DNA from: Candidatus Proximibacter danicus
GTDB lineage: Bacteria > Pseudomonadota > Gammaproteobacteria > Burkholderiales > Rhodocyclaceae
DNA: 64,000 nucleotides
Reading direction: 5' to 3'
Assembly: GCA_016710885.1 (NCBI GenBank)
Contig: JADJUC010000002.1
Location: 248,001 to 312,000 of the forward strand
The notes below the pieces were generated by a model. It ran no database searches and was not told where the DNA came from. It was given only the letters and a program-made list of their open reading frames with translations. This document shows, piece by piece, positions 44,567 through 53,145 of the stretch (position 1 is its first letter; each line of letters starts with the position of its first letter). The position numbers and the translations under genes are program-made.

Positions 44567-45456
44567 ATGCAATCGACGACGCCCAACCATAGCGCCTCCG
44601 GTTCCTACGTCCGGGCCATTCTCGGACTCTTCAAGCTGCGCATCGGGGTTGTCATTACCTTTACCGCGCTGGCGGGTCTGGCCGTTGGTGCCGGACCAAG
44701 CCTGACACCGCTGCAGTTTGTCGTGCTGACGCTGTCCGTACTCATTTCGTCCGCCGCCGCAGGCGCTTCAACCAGTATTACGAGAAAGACCTCGACCCGA
44801 AGATGGCGCGCACGAAAAACCGCCCCTTCGTCACCGGTCAGATCAAGCACGGCCCGTTCTGGCTGGTGGTTATTGCCGCCCTGACGATCGCCTCAGTCGG
44901 AGCAGCCTGGATGGCCCTGAATGCCTGGTCGGCACTCTATGTTTTTCTTGGTGCCTTCTTTTACGCGATCGTTTATACCGTCTGGCTCAAGCGTCGCACC
45001 TGGCTGAACATCGTTTTTGGTGGTCTGGCTGGCAGCTGGGCTGTCCTTGCAGGCGCGACGGCAGCTGATCCACAACTTGGTGCCGTACCGCTGGCACTGG
45101 CCTTCGTTCTGTTCTTGTGGACGCCACCGCATTTCTGGGCACTCGCCATCGCTTGCAGGGACGACTACGAAGCAGCCGGCGTTCCGATGCTGCCCGTTGT
45201 CGTTGGCAACGAGCGCGCTGCCCAGGTGATTTTCTACAGCACACTGGCTCTGGTTGCCGCCTCACTACTGCCCGCCTTCTTCGGGCTGGGAGTGATCTAT
45301 CTTGCGGCAGCGGCGAGCGGCGGCGCTCTGTTCATCCAGAAAGCCTGGCTGCTGACCCGCGCTCCGAACCGCAAGACAGCCCTCTCGTGCTTCCATGCAT
45401 CGCTCATCCAGCTCACGCTGGTGCTGCTCGGTGCGATAATCGACGCCCAACTCTGA
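44567..45456 (+). CDS. cyoE: Heme O synthase (protoheme IX farnesyltransferase) (frameshifted)
   Basis: UbiA-type membrane prenyltransferase that makes heme O from heme b. The frame from ATG 44567 (FKLRIGVVITFTALAGLAVG) breaks near 44767, where GCTTC should read GCTTTC; adding one T restores the catalytic NQYYEKDLDPKMARTKNRP motif with its Asp and Arg. The rest is intact (WTPPHFWALAI, second motif YEAAGVPMLPVV) to 45456. About 296 aa, nine helices, full family length. Probably a homopolymer sequencing error in a needed gene. Supplies CtaA and the oxidase. Confidence 0.93.
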
Positions 45457-45491
45457 AAACCCTGAGCAAAGAGCGTCGTATCAACCCGACC

Positions 45492-46409
45492 ATGCAGTCC
45501 CCCATTGCCTTCGCAGGAATGCCGCCTAGACTGGCAACGCTCCTGCTCGTTATCGCTGCACATCTACTCGCCTTGAGCGGCGCATCCGCACTTGCCGATG
45601 AAACCGCAGAAAAACCGAAACTCACGGCACGCCCGACGACCAGCCTGAGTACAGCGCTGACGCTGACAAGCCTGGATGAAAATTCAGCCTTCGAACGTTC
45701 GCAGGCGGCCGTCGGAAACGACCTTGGCGACTTTGTCATGCTCAACCGCGACGGCAAGCCCATCGAGCTGCGCCAGTATCGCGGCAAGCCGCTGCTGGTC
45801 AATTTTGTCTACACCGCCTGTTTCCAGGTGTGCCCGACAACAACGCGCAATCTGCAGAAAGCGGTGGCAGAAACGGTAAGTGTGATGGGGGCCGACCGCT
45901 TCAATATCGTTACCATCGGCTTCAACCAACCCTTTGATTCGCCTCAAGCCATGAAAGATTTTTCGGGCCGCTACGGGCTGGACCTGCCGAACTGGGAATT
46001 CCTCAGCCCGGCAACGGCGCTGGTGCCTGCAATAACCCAGCATTTCGGCTTCAGTTTTGTTGCCACGCCAGCCGGATTTGACCACCTGAACCAAGTGACG
46101 ATGGTCGATGCGGAGGGCCGGATCGTACGTCAGGTCTATGGCGAAAAATTCACCGCCAAGGATATCGCCGAGCCGCTGAAATTGCTGATTACCGGTTCGG
46201 CCATTCCGCCGCAAACCAGCACGGTCAAGGAGCTGATGGAACGGATTCGCATCCTGTGTTCGGTGTATGACCCGAAAACCGGGCGCTACCGCACCGACTA
46301 TTCGCTCTACTTCATGATGGCGGGGTTTGCCACCTTCCTCATCTTCCTGATTTATCTGTCGTACAACATGTGGAAAAACCGCCGGCGCGAACCCCCTCCC
46401 GGCAACTAA
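45492..46409 (+). CDS. SCO-family protein with C-terminal membrane anchor
   Basis: 305 aa. N-terminal signal or anchor (LATLLLVIAAHLLALSGASALA), then the SCO thioredoxin fold with copper-binding CFQVC (in VYTACFQVCPTT), the conserved His in FDHLNQVTM, and a C-terminal helix (FMMAGFATFLIFLIYLSYNMW). Such longer SCO proteins belong to b(o/a)3 operons. Likely matures the CuA site of the subunit II encoded here; separate from the lipoprotein SCO at 38 kb. Confidence 0.9.
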   Translation: MQSPIAFAGMPPRLATLLLVIAAHLLALSGASALADETAEKPKLTARPTTSLSTALTLTSLDENSAFERSQAAVGNDLGDFVMLNRDGKPIELRQYRGKPLLVNFVYTACFQVCPTTTRNLQKAVAETVSVMGADRFNIVTIGFNQPFDSPQAMKDFSGRYGLDLPNWEFLSPATALVPAITQHFGFSFVATPAGFDHLNQVTMVDAEGRIVRQVYGEKFTAKDIAEPLKLLITGSAIPPQTSTVKELMERIRILCSVYDPKTGRYRTDYSLYFMMAGFATFLIFLIYLSYNMWKNRRREPPPGN

Positions 46410-46450
46410 ACCCTTGCAATAACAGGGCTATCGGCCTATTCCAGCCGGAA

Positions 46451-46464
46451 TTGATGCGGGTCAA
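46451..46464. promoter_or_regulatory. FNR-type box of the cytochrome b fusion operon
   Basis: TTGATGCGGGTCAA: 9 of 10 fixed positions of TTGAT-N4-ATCAA. Its centre (46457.5) lies about 41.5 bases before the start point predicted from the -10 box at 46487-46492, the exact position of class II FNR-activated promoters. Confidence 0.75.
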
Positions 46465-46486
46465 GTTGCCATGATCCACAGCCAAA

Positions 46487-46492
46487 TATAAT
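46487..46492 (+). promoter_or_regulatory. -10 box of the cytochrome b fusion operon
   Basis: Perfect TATAAT, 44 bases before the TTG start of the first fusion gene. There is no -35 hexamer; the FNR-type box occupies that region, as in activator-dependent promoters. Confidence 0.7.
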
Positions 46493-46535
46493 CAAGTGCT
46501 AATGATCCACCTGTTTCATAACGTGGCCAGCGCGC

Positions 46536-48116
46536 TTGAACACCGAAACCGCCCATCCGTCGATTCGTCGCTTTTTCCAGATGCCGTTGCTGCGCTGCGA
46601 GGAGGCGTTCGACCGGTTTTTTGGTGGTGTCGATAACCCGCTGCGCCATCTGGGTGCACTCGGCCTCTATCTGCTCTGGATCATCGTCGGCACCGGGCTT
46701 TATCTCTATGCCGTGCTTGATACCGGTGTCGCTCAGGTTTATTCGTCGATTGGCTACCTTTCCGAGGAGCAGTGGTATCTCGGCGGAATTCTGCGCAGCC
46801 TGCACCGCTATGCGTCGGACGCCTTCATTCTGGTCATGGTGCTGCATCTGGTGCGCGAATGGGCTTATGGTCGCTATACCGGCTTCCGTTTTTACTCCTG
46901 GATAACCGGTATTCCCCTGATCTGGCTGGCCTTCGCCAGCGGCATAGGGGGCTACTGGATCGTCTGGGACCAATTGGCCCAGTTCTCGGCGGTGGCGACT
47001 ACCGAACTTCTCGACTGGCTGCCGATTTTCAGCGAGCCTTCCGCGCGCAACTTCCTCGCACCGGACACCGTGAATGACCGCCTGTTCACGCTCTTGGTCT
47101 TCATTCACATCGGGCTCCCCATTCTCATGATGGCGGGGCTCTGGGCACATGTTCACCGCATTGCCCATGTCGATCATCTGCCATCCGGCAAGCTGATGCG
47201 CGGCACGGCACTGGCGCTGCTGGTACTTTCGTTGTTGAAGCCCGCGCTTAGCGATGCACCGGCCAACCTGGCAACGACGCCGGCGGAAACCCGGCTTGAC
47301 TGGTTCATCCTCTTCATTCACCCGCTGACGGACCTGAGTTCGCCCGCAGTGATCTGGGCGCTCCTTTTTGCGCTAACGGCACTTCTCTTCGCGTTACCGT
47401 TCCTGTCGAGGAGAAAGTCCGCCGCCGTTGCCATCGTCGACCCGGCAAATTGCAATGGGTGCGCACGCTGCCAGATCGACTGTCCCTACGGTGCGGTTAT
47501 CATGGCCCCACACCCGACACGGCGGAGTTATCAGGTCGCCCAAGTCGATGCCGACCTATGTGCCAGTTGCGGAATCTGCGCAGGTTCGTGCCCGTCGTCG
47601 ACACCATTCCGCAGCCGGGAGCAACTCATCACTGGCATCGACATGCCACAATTGCCGGTAAATGCGCTGCGTGCGGATCTGGAGTTGAAGCTTGCTGCAC
47701 TGACCGGAAAAACGCGCATCGTCGTTTTCGGCTGCGACCACGGGGCGTCACTTGCAAGCATCGCCGCGGCTGACACGGCTGTAATGCGACTGATCTGCAC
47801 CGGCATGCTGCCACCTTCTTTTGTAGAATACGCGCTGCGGACGGGGGCCGATGGCGTACTGGTCGCCAACTGCCGCGAAGGTGGCTGCGAATACCGACTG
47901 GGCGAGCGCTGGACAAGAGAGCGCCTGACGCGCCAGCGAGAGCCGCAACTGCGCGAAAAAGTCCCCGTGGAGCGGCTACAGATTGCTTTCGTTTCGGCCA
48001 ACGACAGCCGCCAGCTACATCACATCTTGATAGAATTTAGGGCCCGGATCGAAGCCGAGGCCGATTCAACCAAAAAACTTCAACCTTACCTTCGGAGAAC
48101 TGCCCACCATGCTTAA
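46536..48116 (+). CDS. Cytochrome b - 2[4Fe-4S] ferredoxin - MvhD-like fusion protein
   Basis: 526 aa. Residues 1-290 are a cytochrome b/b6-type membrane part; both heme pairs have H-x13-H spacing (His90/His104, His191/His205). Residues 301-355 are a bacterial ferredoxin with two full C-x2-C-x2-C-x3-C motifs (306-309-312-316 and 342-345-348-352). Residues 393-470 resemble the small Fe-S subunit MvhD/FlpD of heterodisulfide reductase complexes, with Cys400, Cys421, Cys446 and Cys451 (NCREGGCEY). Electron transfer between quinone and a low-potential carrier is inferred. TTG start; no strong ribosome site. The stop overlaps the next gene by 8 bases. Confidence 0.85.
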   Translation: MNTETAHPSIRRFFQMPLLRCEEAFDRFFGGVDNPLRHLGALGLYLLWIIVGTGLYLYAVLDTGVAQVYSSIGYLSEEQWYLGGILRSLHRYASDAFILVMVLHLVREWAYGRYTGFRFYSWITGIPLIWLAFASGIGGYWIVWDQLAQFSAVATTELLDWLPIFSEPSARNFLAPDTVNDRLFTLLVFIHIGLPILMMAGLWAHVHRIAHVDHLPSGKLMRGTALALLVLSLLKPALSDAPANLATTPAETRLDWFILFIHPLTDLSSPAVIWALLFALTALLFALPFLSRRKSAAVAIVDPANCNGCARCQIDCPYGAVIMAPHPTRRSYQVAQVDADLCASCGICAGSCPSSTPFRSREQLITGIDMPQLPVNALRADLELKLAALTGKTRIVVFGCDHGASLASIAAADTAVMRLICTGMLPPSFVEYALRTGADGVLVANCREGGCEYRLGERWTRERLTRQREPQLREKVPVERLQIAFVSANDSRQLHHILIEFRARIEAEADSTKKLQPYLRRTAHHA

Positions 48117-48609
48117 ACCCGCCGCCGCCATCGTCGGCCAGGCCGTCCTTTATGGCGCCTTTGCCGCTTTCATCGGCTACTTCGCCACCGACCCGGTTTA
48201 CCGGCAGATCCCGGATGATGTCGCCCTCATCAAAGTATCGTTCAGCCACCTTGGCGACCGCGAGTGCCGCAAACGCACACAGGAAGAACTGGACAAGATG
48301 GCGCGCAACATGCGCGCGCCAATGGATTGCCCGCGTGAGCGATCAGACATCAAGGTCGAGGTTGACCTTGATGACAAGAACATCCTGAAACAAGTGCTGC
48401 ACCCTACCGGGCTTTACAAGGACGGCATTTCGACCATGTACAAGCGCTTTGAAGTGAAGGCCGGCGAATACAAGCTGGCGGTACGCATGCAGGACAACAC
48501 CGCGCTTGAAGGCTGGCGCTTCGTCAAGGAAGAGAAAATCACGCTGAAGCCGGCGCAGGTGCTGGTGATCGACTTCAACCCGGACAAGGGCGGCCTGTTC
48601 CTCAAGTAG
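48109..48609 (+). CDS. Membrane-anchored protein of unknown function in the cytochrome b operon
   Basis: 166 aa. One N-terminal membrane helix (AAIVGQAVLYGAFAAFIGYFA), then a periplasmic-type domain with two conserved-looking Cys (DRECRKRTQ and MDCPRERSD) that could form a disulfide, and a beta-rich end (GEYKLAVRMQDNTALEGW). It overlaps the first fusion gene by 8 bases and lies 62 bases before the second, so it probably belongs to the same complex or its assembly. I do not recognise a family. Confidence 0.75.
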   Translation: MLKPAAAIVGQAVLYGAFAAFIGYFATDPVYRQIPDDVALIKVSFSHLGDRECRKRTQEELDKMARNMRAPMDCPRERSDIKVEVDLDDKNILKQVLHPTGLYKDGISTMYKRFEVKAGEYKLAVRMQDNTALEGWRFVKEEKITLKPAQVLVIDFNPDKGGLFLK

Positions 48610-48671
48610 GCGCCCTCCCGACAAAGAGTTCGAAGCATTCGTACCTCACTCACATTCGAGCGGACAAGAAA

Positions 48672-50588
48672 ATGGTCAAGTTACTGCAACAACTTCTGCG
48701 CTGGTGTTTCATGCGCGTCGAAAACGTGTTCAATCTCGCCTTCGGCGACAAGCTGAACCCTTTCTACCACCTGGGCACCATCAGCTTCTGGCAATTCTGG
48801 CTGTTGGTCATCACCGGTTTTTACCTCTACATTTTTGCCGACACCGGCGTCCATGACGCCTTCGAATCGGTCGAAGCGATCACCCACAACCAGTGGTGGG
48901 CCGGCGGCATCATGCGCAGCATCCATCGCTACGCGACCGACGGCATGATCCTGACGATGTTCCTGCATCTGATCCGTCACTTCGCCTACGATCGCTACCG
49001 GGGTTTCCGTGCTTTCTCGTGGATCACCGGCGTTGTACTGCTCGTACTGGTCTACGTTGCCGGCATCAACGGCTTCATGCTCGTCTGGGACAAGCTTGCC
49101 CAGTTCGTCGTCGTTGCAGTCGCCGAGTGGTTCGACGTGCTGCCGATGTTCAACGGTACGGTGATCCGCAACTTCCTCTACGAAGGCAGCGTCAATAGCC
49201 GCTTATTCACCCTGCTCGCTTTCGTCCACCTCGGCGCGCCGCTGATCGTTGTCGCCATCATGTGGGTGCACGTGCAGCGGGTACCGCAGGCACACATCAA
49301 TCCGCCGATACCGATCCGCTACGCCGTGACGCTGATGTTCATCGCGCTTGCACTGGTGAAGCCAATCCTCAGCCAAGGCGGCGAGGCCGACTTCTCCGTG
49401 GTGCCGACCAACATCGGTTTCGACTGGTACGAGCTGGGTGTACTGGCACTGGTCTACGTGATGGATCCAATGCAGCTGTGGTATCTGGTCATTGGCGCCG
49501 GCGTCCTCTTCGTGCTGGTGCCCTGGCTGCCGCCAAAGCGCCGCGGAACCTCCAAGGCGGAAGCTGCGGTCACCTTCCACCCGGCCAATCGTGCGGTCAC
49601 CCAACGCTTCGACGAAACCCTCCTCGATGCCGGCTTGCGCCAGGGCGTCTCGCTGCCCTACGAGTGTCGTAACGGTGGTTGCGGTGTCTGCAAATGTACC
49701 GTGCTGTCGGGCAAGGTCGACCCGGGCCTGTATCAGCCGAGCGCGCTGTCTGCCGAGGAACTCGCAGCAGGCAAGGTACTCGCCTGCTGCGCCACGGCAC
49801 TGGAAGATTCCGACATTGAGTACGATGCCAATGCAATACGTACCAACATCAAGGAATACACCGCCCGCGTCGTCGATCTGACCAAGCTTTCGTACGATGT
49901 CATGCGTGTCAGCCTGAAGCTGCCAAGCACCCAGAATATCGGCTTCAAGGCTGGTCAGTACATCAACATCATCCTCGAAGACGGCCAGCGCCGCGCCTTC
50001 TCCTTCGCCAACCCGCCGCACCAGACGGGGCTGATCGAACTGCAGATTCGCCTGATGCCAAACGGCCGCTTCACGACGCATGTGTTCGAAGCGATGAAGG
50101 TCGGTGACGAAGTCCGTTTCGAAGGCCCGATTGGTGATTTTTCCCTGCGCGAATCGGATCGCCCGATCGTCTTTGTCGCTGGCGCCACCGGCTTCGCACC
50201 GGTCAAGAGTATGGTCGAGGATGCGTTCAGGCGTGGGCTGAAGCGCGAAATCCACCTCTACTGGGGCGTCAAGCAACTGAAGGATCTGTATATGCCGGAT
50301 CTGCCGCAGCAGTGGGCCAAGGAGCACGCCAACTTCCACTTCATCCCGGTGCTCTCGGAAGCCGCGCCTGAAGACAACTGGACCGGACGTACCGGCCTGG
50401 TGCATGAGGCCATTCTGACTGACTTCCCCGAGTTGAAGGGGCACGAGATCTATGCCTGCGGCTCGGTGCGCATGGTCGAAGCCATCTTCCCCTTCCTCAA
50501 GGCGCATGGTGCCGAGGATGGCCAGTGCTTCTCCGACGCCTTCACGCTGTCAGCACGGTCAGTGGCCTTCCAGCCCCTGAAGAAGTAA
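48672..50588 (+). CDS. Cytochrome b - [2Fe-2S] ferredoxin - FNR-type reductase fusion
   Basis: 638 aa. Residues 1-290: cytochrome b/b6 with heme ligands His85/His99 and His186/His200 (both H-x13-H) and two further helices. Residues 296-385: plant-type ferredoxin with Cys332, Cys337, Cys340 and Cys372 or Cys373. Residues 393-630: FNR-like flavoprotein with FAD motif RAFSF (441-445), the NAD(P) loop GATGFAP (504-510) and the C-terminal CGSVRM. One polypeptide thus links membrane quinone/heme b to NAD(P)H. It could reduce NAD(P)+ from quinol using the proton gradient, or act in reverse. Followed by a terminator. Confidence 0.9.
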   Translation: MVKLLQQLLRWCFMRVENVFNLAFGDKLNPFYHLGTISFWQFWLLVITGFYLYIFADTGVHDAFESVEAITHNQWWAGGIMRSIHRYATDGMILTMFLHLIRHFAYDRYRGFRAFSWITGVVLLVLVYVAGINGFMLVWDKLAQFVVVAVAEWFDVLPMFNGTVIRNFLYEGSVNSRLFTLLAFVHLGAPLIVVAIMWVHVQRVPQAHINPPIPIRYAVTLMFIALALVKPILSQGGEADFSVVPTNIGFDWYELGVLALVYVMDPMQLWYLVIGAGVLFVLVPWLPPKRRGTSKAEAAVTFHPANRAVTQRFDETLLDAGLRQGVSLPYECRNGGCGVCKCTVLSGKVDPGLYQPSALSAEELAAGKVLACCATALEDSDIEYDANAIRTNIKEYTARVVDLTKLSYDVMRVSLKLPSTQNIGFKAGQYINIILEDGQRRAFSFANPPHQTGLIELQIRLMPNGRFTTHVFEAMKVGDEVRFEGPIGDFSLRESDRPIVFVAGATGFAPVKSMVEDAFRRGLKREIHLYWGVKQLKDLYMPDLPQQWAKEHANFHFIPVLSEAAPEDNWTGRTGLVHEAILTDFPELKGHEIYACGSVRMVEAIFPFLKAHGAEDGQCFSDAFTLSARSVAFQPLKK

Positions 50589-50596
50589 GCAACGGC

Positions 50597-50661
50597 GGCC
50601 CGCAACCCCACGGTTGCGGGCTACAAAAAAGGCCGCCACGGCTTGCGCCGGGCGGCCTTTT
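50597..50661. terminator. Double hairpin terminator
   Basis: First stem GCCCGCAACC/GGTTGCGGGC (loop CCAC), then AAAAAGGCCGCC/GGCGGCCTTTTT with a 13-base loop. The second stem has A and T flanks and can end both the fusion operon and the converging tlpA gene. Confidence 0.88.
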
Positions 50662-50689
50662 TCCATTCTGGAAAAGCGCGGTTTCTGGC

Positions 50690-51280
50690 TTACTTCGCTG
50701 CCGTCAGCTGGCGCAATACCGGCTCCAGGCTTGCCTCGTCGAGGCCGCCATAGCGTGAGAAGACCACTTTGCCGTCACGCCCGACGACAACGGTATAGGG
50801 CATCCCCTTGAGCTTGAGCGCAGGATTGCCCCCGGGGCTGGTGCCCCCAACCAGGAGCGGGTACGAAACCGGCGATTTCTTGACGAAGGCCTGCATCTTC
50901 TCCGGCTCATCCATGCCGATGCCGACGAATTGAACGCCAGCCCCCGCATAGCGGTCGTGCAAGCGCGAGAAAATGGGCATCTCCTCAATGCACGGTGGGC
51001 ACCAGGTAGCCCAGTAATTGATCACCAGGATCTTGCCCGGCCATTGCGCCAGCGGCTGCGGGCGACCTTCAAGGTCAGGCAGGGTCATAGCCAGCAGCGC
51101 GTCGATACCGACCTGGGCCGCGTCCGGCGTGACTTGCCGCGATACGCGCGCCTGTTCGGCCAACTGCTCCGGCGACGGCATCTGGCTCATGCCGTAAAGG
51201 CGATAACCAAGGTAGCCCACCGTCACCAGTGTCAGGACGCTGGTAGCCCCGAGCAGCCAGAGTGCGTGTTGCTGTTTCAT
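50690..51280 (-). CDS. TlpA-family thiol:disulfide redox protein
   Basis: 196 aa with an N-terminal membrane anchor and a thioredoxin-like domain holding WATWCPPC (resolving pair C-P-P-C). The TlpA/ResA group reduces periplasmic disulfides, for example in cytochrome c or CuA maturation. It overlaps the upstream heme-copper oxidase-like gene by 4 bases (ATGA), so it may serve that protein. I chose the ATG at 51280 so that the anchor is N-terminal. Confidence 0.9.
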   Translation of the reverse strand: MKQQHALWLLGATSVLTLVTVGYLGYRLYGMSQMPSPEQLAEQARVSRQVTPDAAQVGIDALLAMTLPDLEGRPQPLAQWPGKILVINYWATWCPPCIEEMPIFSRLHDRYAGAGVQFVGIGMDEPEKMQAFVKKSPVSYPLLVGGTSPGGNPALKLKGMPYTVVVGRDGKVVFSRYGGLDEASLEPVLRQLTAAK

Positions 51281-52590
51281 GCCGACCTCCGCCGTGACAT
51301 GGCCTTGAGACAAACCAGAATGAACATGATGCCGCCAATAACGGCGATCAACCCGCCCAGCCCCATCATCCCCATGCCGATCTTCTGCGGCAGGGTCACC
51401 AGCGCCTGCTCGGCACCGGCCACCTTGCGCTGCACGCCATAGCCGCCGGACCAGGCCAGCCCGAGCACGTGGATGAGCTGCCCGGCGCCGTAAACGTAGG
51501 GCTGCCAGATGGCCATCTTGCCCTCAGGTTTGCCGAAGCCGAGCGTCGGCAGCAGCACATAGGCCAGGCCCATGAAGGCCAGCGTCACGCCGACCGTGGA
51601 ACCGTGATAGTGGGCGGGAATCACAACGTTCGCCCCCTGGATCAGGTAACCGAGGACACCGCCAAGTCCGAAGAGGACAAAGGAAGCGACAAATGCGGAT
51701 TTGGCCGGGTGCGCCTGCGCCTTGCGCACGCCCCACAGCGAGAGGAGGCCAATGATGATCAGCGGCCCCATGTAGGGGTGCCCCCACTTCATCAATTTTG
51801 CAAACAACTCCATGTGCGGCAACGAGCCGGGGGGCACGGTCAGGTAGATGAGCGGCACGGCCAGCAGCGGAAAGGCGGCCACGAGGAACAACACCACTTG
51901 CGCGCGTGGCGAGGCCTTGGATGGCTGGCCGAGGTGTGCGCCAATCCAGAACCACGCCACGACCATCAGCAGCGCGTGCTGGAATTGCAGGGTGTGGCCG
52001 CCACCCCAGAACAGAACCTCGAAGTAGATATCCTCCTCGACCCGCGGCACCATCGCCCAAGACCAGAAAAAAGCCGCCAGCGACATGAAGGCTGCAAGTG
52101 CGCCGATAAAGGCACCGAAACGCAAGCCTTCGCCGAAAATTCGCCGCGGCCAGGTGGTAATCAGCGCCCGCAAGACCGCGAGCATGAACCCCACGCCACA
52201 CAACCACAACGACGCAAAGAAAACGTCGTGCTTGAGAACCGGAATGTAATTGTTGAGCACCGGCGTCGCCCCCGGGAAGAAAGGCGACACGGTCATCACC
52301 AGCGTACCGAGCGATGCCAATGCGAACCCGGCCCAACCCATCCAGGCCAGTGCCGGGCCTCCGAGCGCGCTCCAGATCACTGCGGCGAAGGCCATGAACC
52401 AGACCGCAACGGAAAGATCGACGTGCACGATCAACGCCGACCGAAAAAACCCCTTCAGCGGAAAAACATCCTGGATACCCGGCGTGCGCGAGAACACGAG
52501 CAGCAATGCCAGCAGGCCGGAGCCGATAAGTGCCATGACGCCCAACCAGAGCCAGGCACGCGCCAGCGAAGTAGGCGCCGGCAGAAACAA
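51277..52590 (-). CDS. Heme-copper oxidase subunit I-like membrane protein
   Basis: 437 aa, about 12 membrane helices. Low-spin heme-type His in IVHVDLSVAVWFM; a CuB-type His in GGGHTLQFQHALLM; and two His in PAHYHGSTVG that match the helix X pair. In the region where oxidases have adjacent His-His (helix VII) only KWGHPYMG is seen, so the copper site may be altered. It resembles the CcoN/NorB-type relatives of unknown function that occur with TlpA. Start at TTG 52590 is a guess; ATG 52536 is an alternative. Confidence 0.75.
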   Translation of the reverse strand: MFLPAPTSLARAWLWLGVMALIGSGLLALLLVFSRTPGIQDVFPLKGFFRSALIVHVDLSVAVWFMAFAAVIWSALGGPALAWMGWAGFALASLGTLVMTVSPFFPGATPVLNNYIPVLKHDVFFASLWLCGVGFMLAVLRALITTWPRRIFGEGLRFGAFIGALAAFMSLAAFFWSWAMVPRVEEDIYFEVLFWGGGHTLQFQHALLMVVAWFWIGAHLGQPSKASPRAQVVLFLVAAFPLLAVPLIYLTVPPGSLPHMELFAKLMKWGHPYMGPLIIIGLLSLWGVRKAQAHPAKSAFVASFVLFGLGGVLGYLIQGANVVIPAHYHGSTVGVTLAFMGLAYVLLPTLGFGKPEGKMAIWQPYVYGAGQLIHVLGLAWSGGYGVQRKVAGAEQALVTLPQKIGMGMMGLGGLIAVIGGIMFILVCLKAMSRRRSA

Positions 52591-52699
52591 GAGGTACGAA
52601 CGATTTCACTGAGAACGCCTTGAAACAAAAGCGTGAATTATAAGCGCCAAAGTGAATTACAATCAGCCGTCACATGCATCTGAGCATTGGAGCAAATTC

Positions 52700-52936
52700 A
52701 TGGAAAAGGTGTTTTTCATACGCGCCGAGTGGGATGCGGAAGCTGAAGTCTGGGTAGCCACGTCCGACGATGTTCCCGGATTGGCAACAGAGGCTGAAAC
52801 GATTGAGCACCTGTCGGAGAAGCTGGCAATCATGATTCCGGAACTGCTGGAAGCAAACGGAGTTCCGAATGGGCAAGAGGTGCCATTCGAGCTTCTGGCC
52901 CGTAAATTTGCTGTTGCCCAACGCCTCGCGCACTGA
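52700..52936 (+). CDS. DUF1902 antitoxin-like protein
   Basis: 78 aa. The pattern FIRAEWDAEAEVWVATSDDVPGLATEAETIEHLSEKL is that of DUF1902/HicB-like partial RNase-H folds. It is followed 3 bases later by a HicA-like gene, so it is probably the antitoxin of a type II pair. Start at ATG 52700; a longer GTG frame from 52652 runs over the promoter region. Confidence 0.75.
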   Translation: MEKVFFIRAEWDAEAEVWVATSDDVPGLATEAETIEHLSEKLAIMIPELLEANGVPNGQEVPFELLARKFAVAQRLAH

Positions 52937-52939
52937 CCA

Positions 52940-53136
52940 ATGGGCGGCAACTTCGCGCCGGAGCTCAAACGTCTTCTGCTTGAAGCTGGCTGCCATTTTG
53001 TTCGCTCAGGCAAAGGGGATCACGACATCTGGCATTCGCCAAATACAGGAGTCAACTTTCCTGTGGATCAAAAATCAAGTCCCGCCACACTGCGAATGCC
53101 GTGCTGAAGCAAGCCGGGCTTCCCAAGCATTTCTGA
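52940..53136 (+). CDS. HicA-like mRNA interferase toxin (frameshifted)
   Basis: ATG 52940. The frame gives KRLLLEAGCHFVRSGKGDHDIWHSPNTGVNFPVD, a typical HicA double-stranded RNA-binding core with the catalytic His in GDHDIW. It then breaks at an A run (53070-53074); adding one A restores KIKSRHTANAVLKQAGLPKHF and a TGA at 53134-53136, total about 65 aa. If the shift is real, the toxin is dead. Confidence 0.7.
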
Positions 53137-53145
53137 ACTGAACCC

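Noticed and set aside
51469..52623. 384-codon plus-strand frame opposite the heme-copper-like gene
   Set aside because: Charged, low-complexity shadow; the other strand encodes a coherent membrane protein.
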